A stretch of DNA of 64,000 bases from Arcobacter sp. (GCA_020723085.1 DYJN01000011.1:1-64000); one strand, 5' to 3'; numbered from the stretch's first letter, positions 18,396 through 28,163 are shown. Notes: generated by a model not told the origin, from the letters alone. Numbers and translations are program-made.

Positions 18396-18921
18396 CACGA
18401 CTCGACGCGGCTAGCATAGCAAAGTTGCCAGCATGGGTTGCTTGAGGCGGGGCATTCATCCGTGTGAAGTCCGAGGCGGCGAAACGGACCGCCGGACGCG
18501 CGCAGTTCAGCACGGCGAGCGCATGGAACGCCTCCGGGCAGAACCCGGGCTTCAGAAGGCCGGAAGCGGCGCGGGGCGGGGAGACTGAAAAGAGTCCTGC
18601 ATCCGGCAATTCCAGCGGAGCGGTGAAAGGAGGAGAAGGGGGGACAGCGCCTTTGCAGGAAGAGGTCAAAGCCGGGCTTGACCCTGTCAGATCACGATTA
18701 CGGATCCGCGCGGCTTCGGGGCTGCGAGAGACCGTGGGCGCACGTCCCGTCTTTGCGGATTCAACGCTGCCGCCACGGATAACCCGCATTTGCCTTTCAT
18801 CGAATAGTAGCCACACGCTAACACAGCTTTAGCGGTCGGGCGCTACTATGCAGAAAAGAGATCAGGTGCGTCGCCCAAGGTTCCCTTCCGCACCAAGATG
18901 TACGCCAAGGAGTCCCTCATC
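18396..18921 (+). other. intergenic region before the Oar-like receptor
   Basis: About 520 bases between divergent genes. Frames here show no family resemblance and no signal peptide. A TACTAT hexamer at 18844-18849 is a possible -10 for the receptor. AAGGAG at 18907-18912 serves the ATG at 18922. Nothing else is recognised. Confidence 0.5.
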
Positions 18922-21900
18922 ATGTGGAAATATATATTCTGCTCCGCACTCGCCACAGCGTTATGGTTCGCGGCGCCTGCCTCGGCGCAATTTGAGACGG
19001 CAGAGGTTCTCGGCACCATTCGCGACAGCTCTGCAGCGGTGGTTCCCAACGTCTCTGTCACGCTGCTGAGTCAGGACACCGGGGTGAAGACCACGACAAC
19101 GTCGGACGCGTCGGGCAGTTACAGCTTTTTCAACGTTCGCGTGGGCCGCTACACGGTTACGGCGGAAGCCGCGGGCTTCTCGAAGTTCACTGCCGCCGAC
19201 ATCCTGGTGAACGTGAACTCGCGCCAGCGGGTCGATATCACGATGCAGCTCGGGGCGGTCACGGAAGTGATCGAGGTGAAAGACGCGGCTGCGGCGCTCC
19301 AGACCGACACGAGCGAGAAGAGCCAGGTGGTCGGCACGCAGCAGATCGTCGAGCTGCCGCTGAACGGCCGCAGTTATTCCGATCTGGCGCTGCTGGCAAC
19401 CAATGTCCGGAAGTCCCCTATCGCCATGACGCCCACGACGCCTCGAGAAGGCTCGGTCAATGTGAACGGCATGCGGAGCACGTACAACAACTTTCTGCTC
19501 GACGGCATGGACAATAACGCTTATTCGACGTCAAACCAGGGCTTTTCCAACCAGGTGGCGCGCCCCTCGCCGGACGCGGTGGCCGAGTTCCGCGTCATTA
19601 CGAGCAACTTCAGCGCGGAATACGGACGCGTGGGAGGAGCGGTAATCAATGTGGTGATGCGCTCTGGCACAAACCAGTTCCATGGTTCGCTCTACGAGTT
19701 TTTCCGCAATACGAAATTGAACGCGGTGGGCTTCTTCAAGCCGAAAGGCGGGTTGAAGCCGCCTCTGAACCAGAATCAGTTCGGACTGACCATCGGCGGG
19801 CCATTCGTGAAGAACCGCGTGTTCTTCTTCGCGGGTTACGAAGGTTTCCGCCAGATTCAAAAGACGGTCTACTTCGCCACGATTCCCAACATGAACGACC
19901 GCGCGGGCATTCTGCCCGTCAGTGTTTACAATCCGCTCACGGCCACGCTGTACCCCGCGGGAACGCCGGCAGCCATGACGCCGTTCGCGCGGAAGGTTCT
20001 CTCCGAGCTGCCTCCGGTGCCCGCCGGCTCGGCGCGCTCCAACGACTACCAGCAGGCGTTGCTGAACCCCCGCGATTACGGCGACAAGTATGACGCCAAG
20101 ATCGATGCGGCGCTCAACAGCCGCATGACCGGCTTTCTCCGGTTCAGCCAGTGGAAAGACAATCAGTTCTACTCGCCTTATCTGGAAGGGCCGTCGGGCG
20201 GGTCGGGCAACGGCTATGTCCGGGTCTTGAGCCAGGCGGCGGCTGCCGGGTACACGTGGACGCTGACGCCGACGTCGCTGCTGGAGGTCCGGATGAGCTA
20301 CACGCACATGCGGGCGGGCAAAGCCCCTCCGTTCCTGGGCGGACCGAGCATGGAAGCGGTCTATGGCATCCGCGGGCTGCCTACAGCGCCGGACATCACC
20401 GGCGGTCTGAGCACGCAGAACATCAGCGGCTTTACGACGGGCATCATCGGACGCCAGGCCACCAATCCGCAATTCCAGCATCCCACCGTGTGGAATCCGA
20501 AGGTCAATTACTCGATTCTGCGGGGGCGCCATAGCATGAAAGCCGGCGCGGAATTCCACTGGATTCTCACCCAGGTGATGGACGTGAATCCTGTCTATGG
20601 ACTGCTGGGGTACGCGGGACAGTTCAGCCGCCCGACGTGCGCCATCCTGGGCCGGCCGGCAGGCTGCTCGATCCCCGCCGATCAGGCCAGCTACAATCTG
20701 GCGGACTTCATGTTCGGGCTGCCCAGCCAGATTCAGCTCGCCAACTGGCTGGTGGGCAACTACCGCCAGCGGGACACTTTCGCCTATTTTCAGGATGACT
20801 TCCGCGTCAACTCGCGGCTGACGCTGAACCTGGGCTTGCGCTATGAATTTGCGACGCCGCGATGGGACCGCGACAACATGCTTTCGAACTTCGATCCCGC
20901 GGGCGTCCGCATGGTGATGGCGCGTCCGGGGAGCCTGTATGACCGCGCGCTGGTCGATCCCGATTACACGAATTGGGGCCCGCGTTTCGGGTTTGCCTTC
21001 ACTGCAAATCCGAAGACGGTCGTCCGCGGCGGCTACGGCATCAGTTACATGCACCAGAACCGCATGGGCAGCGCGGACCTGCTGGGCATCAACGGGCCGC
21101 AAGTCAACATCGCCACCATCAACCAGACCATCCCCGCCGGAGGGCCGGCGCCGGCAACTTTCCGGACGGCCGAAAACGCCTTCCCGCCGGGCATGAACGA
21201 CCCGGACAAGTTCAACCCCGTGAACGCAAATGTCTCCTACATTCCCCGCGACACGCGCTGGCCATATGTGCAGACGTGGTTCCTGGGCATTCAGCGGGAG
21301 CTCCCCTCGAACTGGGTGGTCGAGATCGGCTATACGGGCAACCACGGCTTGCGCCTGCCGATTCTCGGGGACTACAACCAGGCCTTTCCAAACCAGCCGG
21401 GGCAGAGCCTTGGCATTCAAGCCCGGCGCCCCATTCAGAGCTTCGGCGCCATCACCTGGGTGAATCCCGCGGGCCAGACCGTCTACAACGGCCTTTCCGT
21501 GCGTGCCGAGCGGCGCCTCAGCGGCGGAATGTATTTCCTGAATTCGTTCACCTGGTCCAAGGCGCTGGGCAATTCCGAACAAGCCCTGGAGAACAACGCG
21601 GTGGTGCAGAACATCCGCGATCTGAAGAACGAACGCGGGCCCACGAGCTATGACACCACGTTCATCAATGTGACCAGTCTTGTGTACCGTCTGCCATTCG
21701 GAAAGGGCCGGCGGTTCGGCGCGTCGTGGAATGGGGTGCTCGATGCCGCTGCGGGTGGATGGGAGGTCAATACGATCCACACTGCTTACTCCGGGCGCCC
21801 CGTGAACGTCATCTACACGCCGTCCGCCGCCCTCGATGTCACCGGGCGGCTCGCGGAATGGCGCGGCGGGGCGCAGCAGCGCCCGAATCTCATTGGCGAC

Positions 21901-22227
21901 CCGTCCCGCCCGTCCGGCGCGAGCATGATCGACGCGTACTGGAACAAGGCGGCATTCGCCATCCCGGCGGCGAGCGAGCCGTTCGGCAACGTGGGGCGGA
22001 ACGCTTTTCGCGGTCCCGACCTCTGGCAGTGGGACTTCGCCGTGAACAAGAGGTTCCGCCTGCCACGGGAGGGGATGTCGCTGCAGTTCCGCTCCGAGTT
22101 CTTCAACTTCCTGAACCGGGCGAATTTCGGCCAACCTGCCTCCAACGTCAGCGCTTCGAACTTCGGAACCATCCGCTCCACGTTTGCTCCGAGGCAGATT
22201 CAGTTCGCCCTGAAGCTGATGTACTGA
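18922..22227 (+). CDS. Oar-like TonB-dependent receptor with carboxypeptidase-regulatory domain
   Basis: An outer-membrane protein of about 1101 residues. Order: signal peptide ending PASAQ (residues 1-23), a CarboxypepD_reg-like Ig fold (GTIRDSSAAVVPNVSVTLLS, GSYSFFNVRVGRYTVTAEAAGF), a plug domain with ELPLNGRSYSDLALL and SGGNxx-like VNGMRSTYNNFLLDGMDNN, then a long beta barrel ending in FALKLMY with the terminal aromatic residue. This Oar-type family is strongly expanded in Acidobacteriota and is thought to import oligosaccharides or peptides. The ATG at 18922 follows AAGGAG by 9 bases. A hairpin follows the stop. The ligand is unknown. Confidence 0.92.
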   Translation: MWKYIFCSALATALWFAAPASAQFETAEVLGTIRDSSAAVVPNVSVTLLSQDTGVKTTTTSDASGSYSFFNVRVGRYTVTAEAAGFSKFTAADILVNVNSRQRVDITMQLGAVTEVIEVKDAAAALQTDTSEKSQVVGTQQIVELPLNGRSYSDLALLATNVRKSPIAMTPTTPREGSVNVNGMRSTYNNFLLDGMDNNAYSTSNQGFSNQVARPSPDAVAEFRVITSNFSAEYGRVGGAVINVVMRSGTNQFHGSLYEFFRNTKLNAVGFFKPKGGLKPPLNQNQFGLTIGGPFVKNRVFFFAGYEGFRQIQKTVYFATIPNMNDRAGILPVSVYNPLTATLYPAGTPAAMTPFARKVLSELPPVPAGSARSNDYQQALLNPRDYGDKYDAKIDAALNSRMTGFLRFSQWKDNQFYSPYLEGPSGGSGNGYVRVLSQAAAAGYTWTLTPTSLLEVRMSYTHMRAGKAPPFLGGPSMEAVYGIRGLPTAPDITGGLSTQNISGFTTGIIGRQATNPQFQHPTVWNPKVNYSILRGRHSMKAGAEFHWILTQVMDVNPVYGLLGYAGQFSRPTCAILGRPAGCSIPADQASYNLADFMFGLPSQIQLANWLVGNYRQRDTFAYFQDDFRVNSRLTLNLGLRYEFATPRWDRDNMLSNFDPAGVRMVMARPGSLYDRALVDPDYTNWGPRFGFAFTANPKTVVRGGYGISYMHQNRMGSADLLGINGPQVNIATINQTIPAGGPAPATFRTAENAFPPGMNDPDKFNPVNANVSYIPRDTRWPYVQTWFLGIQRELPSNWVVEIGYTGNHGLRLPILGDYNQAFPNQPGQSLGIQARRPIQSFGAITWVNPAGQTVYNGLSVRAERRLSGGMYFLNSFTWSKALGNSEQALENNAVVQNIRDLKNERGPTSYDTTFINVTSLVYRLPFGKGRRFGASWNGVLDAAAGGWEVNTIHTAYSGRPVNVIYTPSAALDVTGRLAEWRGGAQQRPNLIGDPSRPSGASMIDAYWNKAAFAIPAASEPFGNVGRNAFRGPDLWQWDFAVNKRFRLPREGMSLQFRSEFFNFLNRANFGQPASNVSASNFGTIRSTFAPRQIQFALKLMY

Positions 22228-22239
22228 GGCCGAACTTCT

Positions 22240-22281
22240 ACGGCGGTGCGCGTCTCGGCAGAAACAGGCGCGCACTGCCGT
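22240..22281 (+). terminator. long hairpin after the Oar-like receptor gene
   Basis: ACGGCGGTGCGCG (22240-22252) pairs with CGCGCACTGCCGT (22269-22281): 13 pairs with one G-U and a 16-base loop. There is no U-tract, so it may stabilise the 3' end rather than terminate on its own. Confidence 0.5.
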
Positions 22282-22584
22282 GCTCCAGCGCGGCGCTTGC
22301 TGCCGGCGGCGGAAAGAGGAGAGACTCCTCATTGGAGGAGCGCGGCAGGGGCATCCGGCCCGCGCTTTCCGCCGCAGCCCTTTGAAAAAGAACATCGTGA
22401 ATCTCCGGTTGTCTTCGGGCTGGGCTGTCTGAGGAGAGCCTCCGCTTTGCAAACGCGGCGGTGAAGCGTCCGGCTGAAAGGGCTCGATCCGCTATACTGG
22501 CGCGCTGGCGCCGGCAAGAGCGCCCCAATGCACAGGACAGACAGAGGATTCCGTGGCGAGGCGATTCCGTGCCGCCGGGGGAAG
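22282..22584. other. convergent intergenic region, no gene seen
   Basis: Between the receptor and the PhoD-like gene. It contains a small CTCCTC/GAGGAG inverted repeat near 22326-22341. No frame with a recognisable protein. Confidence 0.4.
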
Positions 22585-23964
22585 TCAGCCGCCCAAAGAG
22601 GCTTCGTAGACCACGGCGCCTTTGGTGTCGTGGTGGCGCAGCACCAGCCGGCTGCCTGCGGCGGCGGGTTCCACGGTGATACTGAGGAAGCCGCCGCCCA
22701 CGCGGTGGAAGCGGTGGTAGCGTTTGTCCTCGCCGGGACTGCCGAGCGCGCTGCGGTCGCTCGCCGGACCCGCGGAGAATTCCTGGAGCCCCGTCTCAGG
22801 ATCGACGGAGTGATATTGCCAGTGGCGGTCGCCGCAGATCACGACCAGGTTTTTCTTGCCGCCCGCCCACGCGCGCAGTTCCTTGCCCTCGGTGGCGAAG
22901 GCGGCGTTGGCGTGGTTGTCGGTGTTGTCTGAGCGATCCGGCCCGACCCACGGCGTCGGGCTGAGAATGATCTTCCAATCCGCATCGCTCTGATCGACCG
23001 TGCTCTTCAGCCAGGCCTTCTGCTCAGCGCCAAGGATGGTCTTCGACGGGCCATCGGGAGCGTTGTTGGGCGAGCGGTAATCCCGGCCTTCGAGAAGCCA
23101 GATCTGCACGCCTTTTCCCCAGCGGAACGTCCTGTATGTCTTGCCTTCAACCGGCGTCTGTTCCAGGAAAATGCGCTGGCCTTCGGCGAAGGTCATCGGC
23201 TTCATCCAATCCGGATCCTTGCCGGGCCAGCAGTCATCGCACAGCGTGTCGTGGTCGTCCTTCATCCAGTACACGGGCGTTTTGGCCAGGAACTGCAACG
23301 GACGGGGCATGGCCCAGAGCCTCTGCCAATGGTAGCGGGCGGCCTCGGTGGTGCTGGCAAGGGGCGGGTCAAAATCATAGTACACGCTGTCGCCGAGGAA
23401 GACGGCGAACTGCGGCGCGAGCTTCTCCATGGCAGGAAAGATCTCAAGACCCTGGTCATCGTCAGCCGACAGCCAGGAGAAGCAGTCCGCTGCGGCGAAC
23501 TTCACCGGCACGCGGCGCTTGGAGTCCGGAGACGTGGTGAACGAGGCGAGCGCCTTGTCCGGCTTCGTGTGGATTTCGGCCCCCACGTAATAGGTGCGGC
23601 CCGGGCGCAGGCCCGTGAGGGAGGTTTTGACGACGAAATCGTTCTTCGTTTCCGCCTGAAGCCATTCGCCGGGCTTGGCGTCCTTCATGTCGGGCCGCGT
23701 GGCGACCCAGATGCGCACGCGCCCAGGCAGACCGGGCACGGCGCCGGGCAGCAGCCACGGATCCTGATCCTCAGGAAGGGCGGGCGGACGCGAGCCTTCG
23801 TACTTGGGCGCCTGGTAGCGGCCCTTGTTCTGCGCGGGCTGCTGGGACAGGCGGAAGCGCACAGCCGCGGAACGATCCGTGACCTCGCCGATGCGCAGAC
23901 CTTCGGCCACGTAAGGCCCTTGGGCGAGGAGCAGAGCGGGGAAGAGCAAGGCGCAATATCTCAT
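22585..23964 (-). CDS. secreted PhoD-like phosphatase/metallophosphoesterase
   Basis: A 459-residue protein with a short signal peptide. An N-terminal fibronectin-like domain (TDRSAAVRFRLS, LTGLRPGRTYYVGAEI) precedes a metallophosphatase domain of the PhoD type. Metal-site motifs are FLGDSVYYDFD, YWMKDDHDTLCDD and VVICGDRHWQYHSVD. PhoD enzymes release phosphate from phosphodiesters in the periplasm using Fe and Ca. The gene sits 50 bases after the BtuB-like receptor gene in the same direction, so the receptor may import the product or a phosphorylated ligand. An ATG at 23964 follows a GTG at 23967; either is possible. Confidence 0.85.
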   Translation of the reverse strand: MRYCALLFPALLLAQGPYVAEGLRIGEVTDRSAAVRFRLSQQPAQNKGRYQAPKYEGSRPPALPEDQDPWLLPGAVPGLPGRVRIWVATRPDMKDAKPGEWLQAETKNDFVVKTSLTGLRPGRTYYVGAEIHTKPDKALASFTTSPDSKRRVPVKFAAADCFSWLSADDDQGLEIFPAMEKLAPQFAVFLGDSVYYDFDPPLASTTEAARYHWQRLWAMPRPLQFLAKTPVYWMKDDHDTLCDDCWPGKDPDWMKPMTFAEGQRIFLEQTPVEGKTYRTFRWGKGVQIWLLEGRDYRSPNNAPDGPSKTILGAEQKAWLKSTVDQSDADWKIILSPTPWVGPDRSDNTDNHANAAFATEGKELRAWAGGKKNLVVICGDRHWQYHSVDPETGLQEFSAGPASDRSALGSPGEDKRYHRFHRVGGGFLSITVEPAAAGSRLVLRHHDTKGAVVYEASLGG

Positions 23965-24017
23965 CACAAAGGGTTGTAATGCACGCGTTGCTCCGTGTCA
24001 ACCGTAGAGTGGCGCGC

Positions 24018-25832
24018 TCAGCGCAGTTCGACGCCCGCCAGGAAAGCCCGGCCCGGCATGGGCACGCGGAGGATCTCCTCGTAGCGGGTGTTGGCGAGAT
24101 TGGCGATCTGCACAAAGGGCGAGAAGTGGCGCCCGCGCCAAGCTACCGAGACGTCCCATACCGCGTAGGGGGCGCGCGCCCGCCGTTCCATCGCGCCGAG
24201 GCGCGTCCGGGCGAGCATTTTGCCGGCCGTGCCGGTCCAGGAAAAGACGCCGGAATGGATCGGGTAGTTCAGAACGTATTTGGTGAAAAGCCCTTCCGGG
24301 AGGGACGAAACCGCGTGCATCCCTGTGTAGGAAAATTCCGCCAAATGCGCCCGCCGCCGCCAGGAGGCGGAGGCTTCGATGCCGGTGAAATTCAGCCGCG
24401 TGATGTTGCGGGCTTCCCACGGGCCGAGGGGAGACGGGCTGGCATAATCGATGCCGTCGCGGTCCTGACGGTGGAAAACGGTGCTCTGGAGGCGCCAGGG
24501 ACCGGACGGGCGGAAATCGGCGCCGGCTTCGAAGTTCCAGGCGGTCTCCGGACGCAGCGAAGCGTTGCCGCGGTTGGCAGGATCGCGGTAATAGAGGTCC
24601 GTGAACGTGGGGAGGCGGAAGGCGCGGCTCGCTGAGACGCGCAGCTTGAGCCGCGAACTTGCCCACCAGCCGCCTGCCAGCATGGGGCTCACCTGATCGA
24701 AGGCGCCGCGGAAGCTCTCGCTGCGGAGCCCGAGCGAGAGCGAGAAGCGCCGCAGCGCGCGGACATCGAAAGCCGCATAGGCTGCTCCGCGGGCGCGGCT
24801 GTGGACGCCGAGATTGGACGACTCGATCCGGTCGGTGAACGCTTCCGCGCCGGTGAACAACGTGACGCCGCCCCGCCAGTGGTCGCGGCGGCGGAGCGAG
24901 CCGTGGAATCCCTCGGCGACATGATGGTTCTGATAGCGCTGCGGGTTGTCACGGAACAGGTAAAAGAGATCGGAATGGCGGCGGTAGCTGAATGCCGCTT
25001 CCCATGACGAGGAAAAATTCTGGTGCAGGCTGGCGAACCAGGTTTTGGTCCGCTCCCAGGACGGATAGGGTCCGTAAAAATCCTGCGCGCCGAAAGGCTT
25101 GTCGGCATAACCGAGATCCAAGCCGGTGCGTCCGAGGGGGGATTCGACCAGCGTGTGCGCGCTGGCGGCGAGGTTGCGGTAGTCGCGGTTCGCCATGAAG
25201 CCGCTCGAGAAATCGCGCGACACTGAGAGCGACTGCGCCACGGCGCCTGCCTTGCCGGACAGCGTGGCCATCTGGTGCTGCGTGCCGAAGCTGCCGGCTG
25301 CGAGGCGCAGGCGCGCCTGCCAGCCTTCCGGCGGCGCCGTGAGAATGTTCACCACGCCTCCGAGCGCGTCGGACCCGTACAGCGTGGAACCTGAGCCGCG
25401 CAGCACCTCCACCGCCTGCACGGCGTCCAGCGGCGCGGGCACGTCCAGGGAATGGTGACCCGACTGCGGATCATTCATTCGCCGCCCATTCAGCAACACC
25501 AGTGTCTGCCCGAACGACGCGCCGCGGATGGAGAGATCGCTCTGCACGCCGCCGGGCGCGCGCCGGCGCACGTCCAGGGAGGGATCCAGCTGCAGCAGGT
25601 CAATGACGCCGGAAAACAGCAGGGACTGCTCTTTCACCGGCAGCGAGACGACGGCGCGATCGGCTTCCTCCAGCGGCAGCGGCTCCCACGTGCCGGTTAC
25701 GACTACGGCATCATGCCGAGCAGGCGGCTGGCTCTGTCTGTCCGACTGAGGGTCTGAGGGCGGTTGGGGCGCCTGCGCCAGAAGGGCCAGGCAGAGCGGG
25801 ACAAGACACGCTCGGCGGGCGATTCTCCACAT
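24018..25832 (-). CDS. TonB-dependent receptor, BtuB/CirA-like
   Basis: A 604-residue outer-membrane receptor. A signal peptide (residues 1-19) is followed by a TonB-box-like DAVVVTGTW, a plug domain with VQSDLSIRGASFGQTLVLLNGRRM and VEVLRGSGSTLYGSDALGGVVNI, and a 22-strand-type barrel ending FLAGVELR. It belongs to the classical siderophore/cobalamin class, unlike the Oar-like receptor nearby. No cobalamin riboswitch fits in the 41 bases upstream. The ATG at 25832 gives a good signal peptide; codons further upstream are Arg-rich and overlap lysR. Ligand unknown, but a PhoD-like phosphatase follows directly. Confidence 0.88.
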   Translation of the reverse strand: MWRIARRACLVPLCLALLAQAPQPPSDPQSDRQSQPPARHDAVVVTGTWEPLPLEEADRAVVSLPVKEQSLLFSGVIDLLQLDPSLDVRRRAPGGVQSDLSIRGASFGQTLVLLNGRRMNDPQSGHHSLDVPAPLDAVQAVEVLRGSGSTLYGSDALGGVVNILTAPPEGWQARLRLAAGSFGTQHQMATLSGKAGAVAQSLSVSRDFSSGFMANRDYRNLAASAHTLVESPLGRTGLDLGYADKPFGAQDFYGPYPSWERTKTWFASLHQNFSSSWEAAFSYRRHSDLFYLFRDNPQRYQNHHVAEGFHGSLRRRDHWRGGVTLFTGAEAFTDRIESSNLGVHSRARGAAYAAFDVRALRRFSLSLGLRSESFRGAFDQVSPMLAGGWWASSRLKLRVSASRAFRLPTFTDLYYRDPANRGNASLRPETAWNFEAGADFRPSGPWRLQSTVFHRQDRDGIDYASPSPLGPWEARNITRLNFTGIEASASWRRRAHLAEFSYTGMHAVSSLPEGLFTKYVLNYPIHSGVFSWTGTAGKMLARTRLGAMERRARAPYAVWDVSVAWRGRHFSPFVQIANLANTRYEEILRVPMPGRAFLAGVELR

Positions 25833-25873
25833 ACGCTCTTGGGATAGAAGACTGCGAACTCTTTTATTCCAGT

Positions 25874-26776
25874 TTACTCGGAAACGGGGCCGGCTGGCGC
25901 GGGTAATGCGCCGACGATCTCGAGAAACGCGCGCGCGGCGTGGCTGAGGGCGCGCCGGGCGGGGTAGACGAGGCGGATCTTGCGCTCGACGCGCAGTTCC
26001 TCGACCTCCACCTCGTTGAGCAAGCCTTGTTCGATCTCCTGCTCCACGCACATCTTGGGAAGGAAGGCGACGCCCTCGTTCTGCTGCACCATGCGGCGGA
26101 TCGTCTCCACGGTGGGCATCTCCACGTCCATGTTCAGCGGGACGCGCGCGCGCTGAAAGGCTTTCAGCACCACCTCGCGGTACGGCGAAAGGACATTGTG
26201 GGCGACGAAGGTCTCCATGCCGAGTTCCGTGATGGAGACGGTCCTGCGACCGGCGAAGCGGTGACCCGGGCTGACGACGAACGCGAGGTGATCCGTGTAG
26301 ATGACCCGCGTCTCCAGGCGGTTGTCCTCGGGGTCGTAGCTGATGACGCCCATTTCGAGATCTCCGTCCAGAAGCTGAGCGGGGATGCGGCTGGAAAGGC
26401 AGCGGCGCACCTGCACCTTGACCTTGGGATAGAGCCGCCGGTAGGCTTCGATGTGCTTGAGCAGGTAGAGCGCCGTCGATTCGTTGGCGCCGATCGAAAG
26501 GCGTCCGGACGCCCGGTCACGGAGCTCGGCGAGCGCATTCATCATGTCCGATTCGAGGTTCTGGAAGCGGCGGCAGTAGTCCAGCACAATCTTGCCGGCA
26601 TCGGTAAGAATCAGGTCGCGCCCGGCGCGGTCGACGAGTTTCTCCCCCAGTTCAGACTCCAGCTTCTGTAGCGACAGCGACACGGCGGGCTGGGTCCGCA
26701 TCAGCTTCTCCGCAGCCCGGGAGAAGCTGCCCTCGGTGGCAACCGTGTGGAAGACTTTAAGCAGATAGAGTTCCAA
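25874..26776 (-). CDS. LysR-family transcriptional regulator
   Basis: A 300-residue regulator. The N-terminal winged helix-turn-helix reads FHTVATEGSFSRAAEKLMRTQPAVSLSLQKLE; the remainder is the two-lobed effector-binding domain. The TTG at 26776 is preferred to a TTG at 26809 because AGGGAG lies 9 bases before it and the resulting start, LELYLLKVF, matches family N-termini. It is divergent from leuA across an AT-rich gap, and the BtuB-like receptor gene lies 41 bases downstream. It could control the leucine genes, the receptor-phosphatase pair, or both. The effector is unknown. Confidence 0.9.
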   Translation of the reverse strand: MELYLLKVFHTVATEGSFSRAAEKLMRTQPAVSLSLQKLESELGEKLVDRAGRDLILTDAGKIVLDYCRRFQNLESDMMNALAELRDRASGRLSIGANESTALYLLKHIEAYRRLYPKVKVQVRRCLSSRIPAQLLDGDLEMGVISYDPEDNRLETRVIYTDHLAFVVSPGHRFAGRRTVSITELGMETFVAHNVLSPYREVVLKAFQRARVPLNMDVEMPTVETIRRMVQQNEGVAFLPKMCVEQEIEQGLLNEVEVEELRVERKIRLVYPARRALSHAARAFLEIVGALPAPAGPVSE

Positions 26777-26963
26777 GAGTGCGATCTCCCTCTTGCAGGT
26801 TCGTATCAACCCTGTTTATCACATATGCTCCGATTATTCAATGGTAGTCTCTTATTAATTTGATCTATGCTATGGATTTGAAGAGAATGAGAAGAAGCGC
26901 TGCCGACGGCTGACCGGCCCCCGACAGCCTGGATCGCCAAGACCAAGGAGAGCGAACCTGATC
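26777..26963. promoter_or_regulatory. AT-rich divergent control region between lysR and leuA
   Basis: Bases 26815-26880 are strikingly AT-rich for this GC-rich window, with related half-sites GATTATTCAATGG and CTTATTAATTTGA. LysR proteins usually bind such divergent gaps. The binding sites and promoters are inferred, not identified. Confidence 0.5.
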
Positions 26964-28163
26964 ATGGATGATGTACGAGAGCGAGAACGTGTCTATATCT
27001 TCGACACCACGCTGAGGGACGGCGAGCAGTCGCCCGGTTGCTCGATGACGGTGCCGGAGAAGCTCCAGATGGCACACAAGCTTGCCGAGCTTGGAGTGGA
27101 TCTGCTGGAAGCGGGCTTTCCGATCGCCAGCGAGGGCGACTATCAGGCAGTCCGCCTGATCAGCACGGAGCTGCCGTGGGTCCGGGTGGCGGCCCTGGCG
27201 CGCGCCTGTCGGCTGGACGTGGAGCGCGCGGCGAGCGCGCTGGAGCCGGCCAAGCTCAGCCGCATTCACACGTTTATCGCCACCAGCGACATCCATCTGA
27301 AGTACAAGCTGCGGAAGTCGCGCCAGCAGGTGCTCGAGGAGGCTTGCGCGGCGGTGGAGCTGGCCCGGCAGTTCACCGGTGACGTGGAGTTCTCGGCGGA
27401 AGACGCGACGCGCACTGATCCGGACTTTCTGGAGCAGGTGACGCTGGCCGTGGTGAACGCCGGGGCGAAGACGGTGAACCTGCCCGACACGGTGGGCTAC
27501 TCGGTGCCGGAAGAGCACGCGGAGCTGATCGGGAGGATGGCGCGGGCAGTGAACGGGCGGGCGATCATCAGCGTGCACTGCCACAACGATCTGGGGCTGG
27601 CGGCGGCGAACTCGCTGGCGGCGGTTCTGGCGGGGGCGCGGCAGGTGGAGTGCACGATCAACGGCATCGGCGAGCGGGCGGGCAACTGCGCGCTGGAAGA
27701 GGTCGTGATGACGATGAAGGTGCGTGCGGACCGGTTCCCGTTCTACACGGGCATCGCCACTGAGCACCTTTTCCCGGCCAGCCAATTGCTGTCTTCGCTG
27801 ATCAGTTTCGGGCCGCAGCCGAACAAGGCCATTGTGGGCTCCAACGCGTTCGCGCACGAGGCTGGCATTCATCAGGACGGCTACCTGAAGGAGAAGTCGA
27901 CCTACGAGATCATCGACCCGAAGACGGTGGGCATTCCGGAAGGGCGCCTGGTGCTGGGCAAGCACTCCGGGCGGCACGCGCTGCGCGCAAAGTGCGAGCA
28001 TCTCGGCTACCAGCTCGCCAAGGATGAACTCGATGTGGTCTATCACGGCTTCATCGAAATCGCCGACCGCAAGAAGGGCGTCACCGACCAGGAGATCCTC
28101 GCGCTGATTCACACGCTGAAGGCGGGCGAGCACGTGCGGGCCGACCGCGTGGCAGCCGACTAG
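26964..28163 (+). CDS. leuA: 2-isopropylmalate synthase, short form without regulatory domain
   Basis: A 399-residue enzyme that condenses acetyl-CoA with 2-oxoisovalerate, the committed step of leucine synthesis. The HMGL-like barrel shows [13 protein letters not shown] near the N-terminus and [14 protein letters not shown] with the metal-binding histidines; [13 protein letters not shown] is also conserved. The protein stops just after the linker subdomain ([12 protein letters not shown]), so the ~120-residue C-terminal dimer domain that senses leucine in usual LeuA (510-550 residues) is absent. Only 64 bases separate it from leuB, so no fragment of that domain follows. Homocitrate or citramalate synthase activity is possible in principle, but the leuBCD context supports LeuA. 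Confidence 0.9.
   Translation: MDDVRERERVYIFDTTLRDGEQSPGCSMTVPEKLQMAHKLAELGVDLLEAGFPIASEGDYQAVRLISTELPWVRVAALARACRLDVERAASALEPAKLSRIHTFIATSDIHLKYKLRKSRQQVLEEACAAVELARQFTGDVEFSAEDATRTDPDFLEQVTLAVVNAGAKTVNLPDTVGYSVPEEHAELIGRMARAVNGRAIISVHCHNDLGLAAANSLAAVLAGARQVECTINGIGERAGNCALEEVVMTMKVRADRFPFYTGIATEHLFPASQLLSSLISFGPQPNKAIVGSNAFAHEAGIHQDGYLKEKSTYEIIDPKTVGIPEGRLVLGKHSGRHALRAKCEHLGYQLAKDELDVVYHGFIEIADRKKGVTDQEILALIHTLKAGEHVRADRVAAD

Noticed and set aside
18464-18832. 123-codon plus-strand frame before the Oar-like receptor
   Set aside because: No ribosome-binding site, no recognisable fold, and a competing frame of similar length on the other strand.
19531-22452. A 973-codon minus-strand frame across the Oar-like receptor
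   Set aside because: Antisense shadow of a clear TonB-dependent receptor.
25833-25873. Cobalamin riboswitch before the BtuB-like receptor
   Set aside because: Only 41 bases separate it from lysR, too short for the aptamer.
26873-26914. 13-codon reading frame before leuA as a leucine leader peptide
   Set aside because: It holds a single Leu codon and no attenuator hairpin was found.
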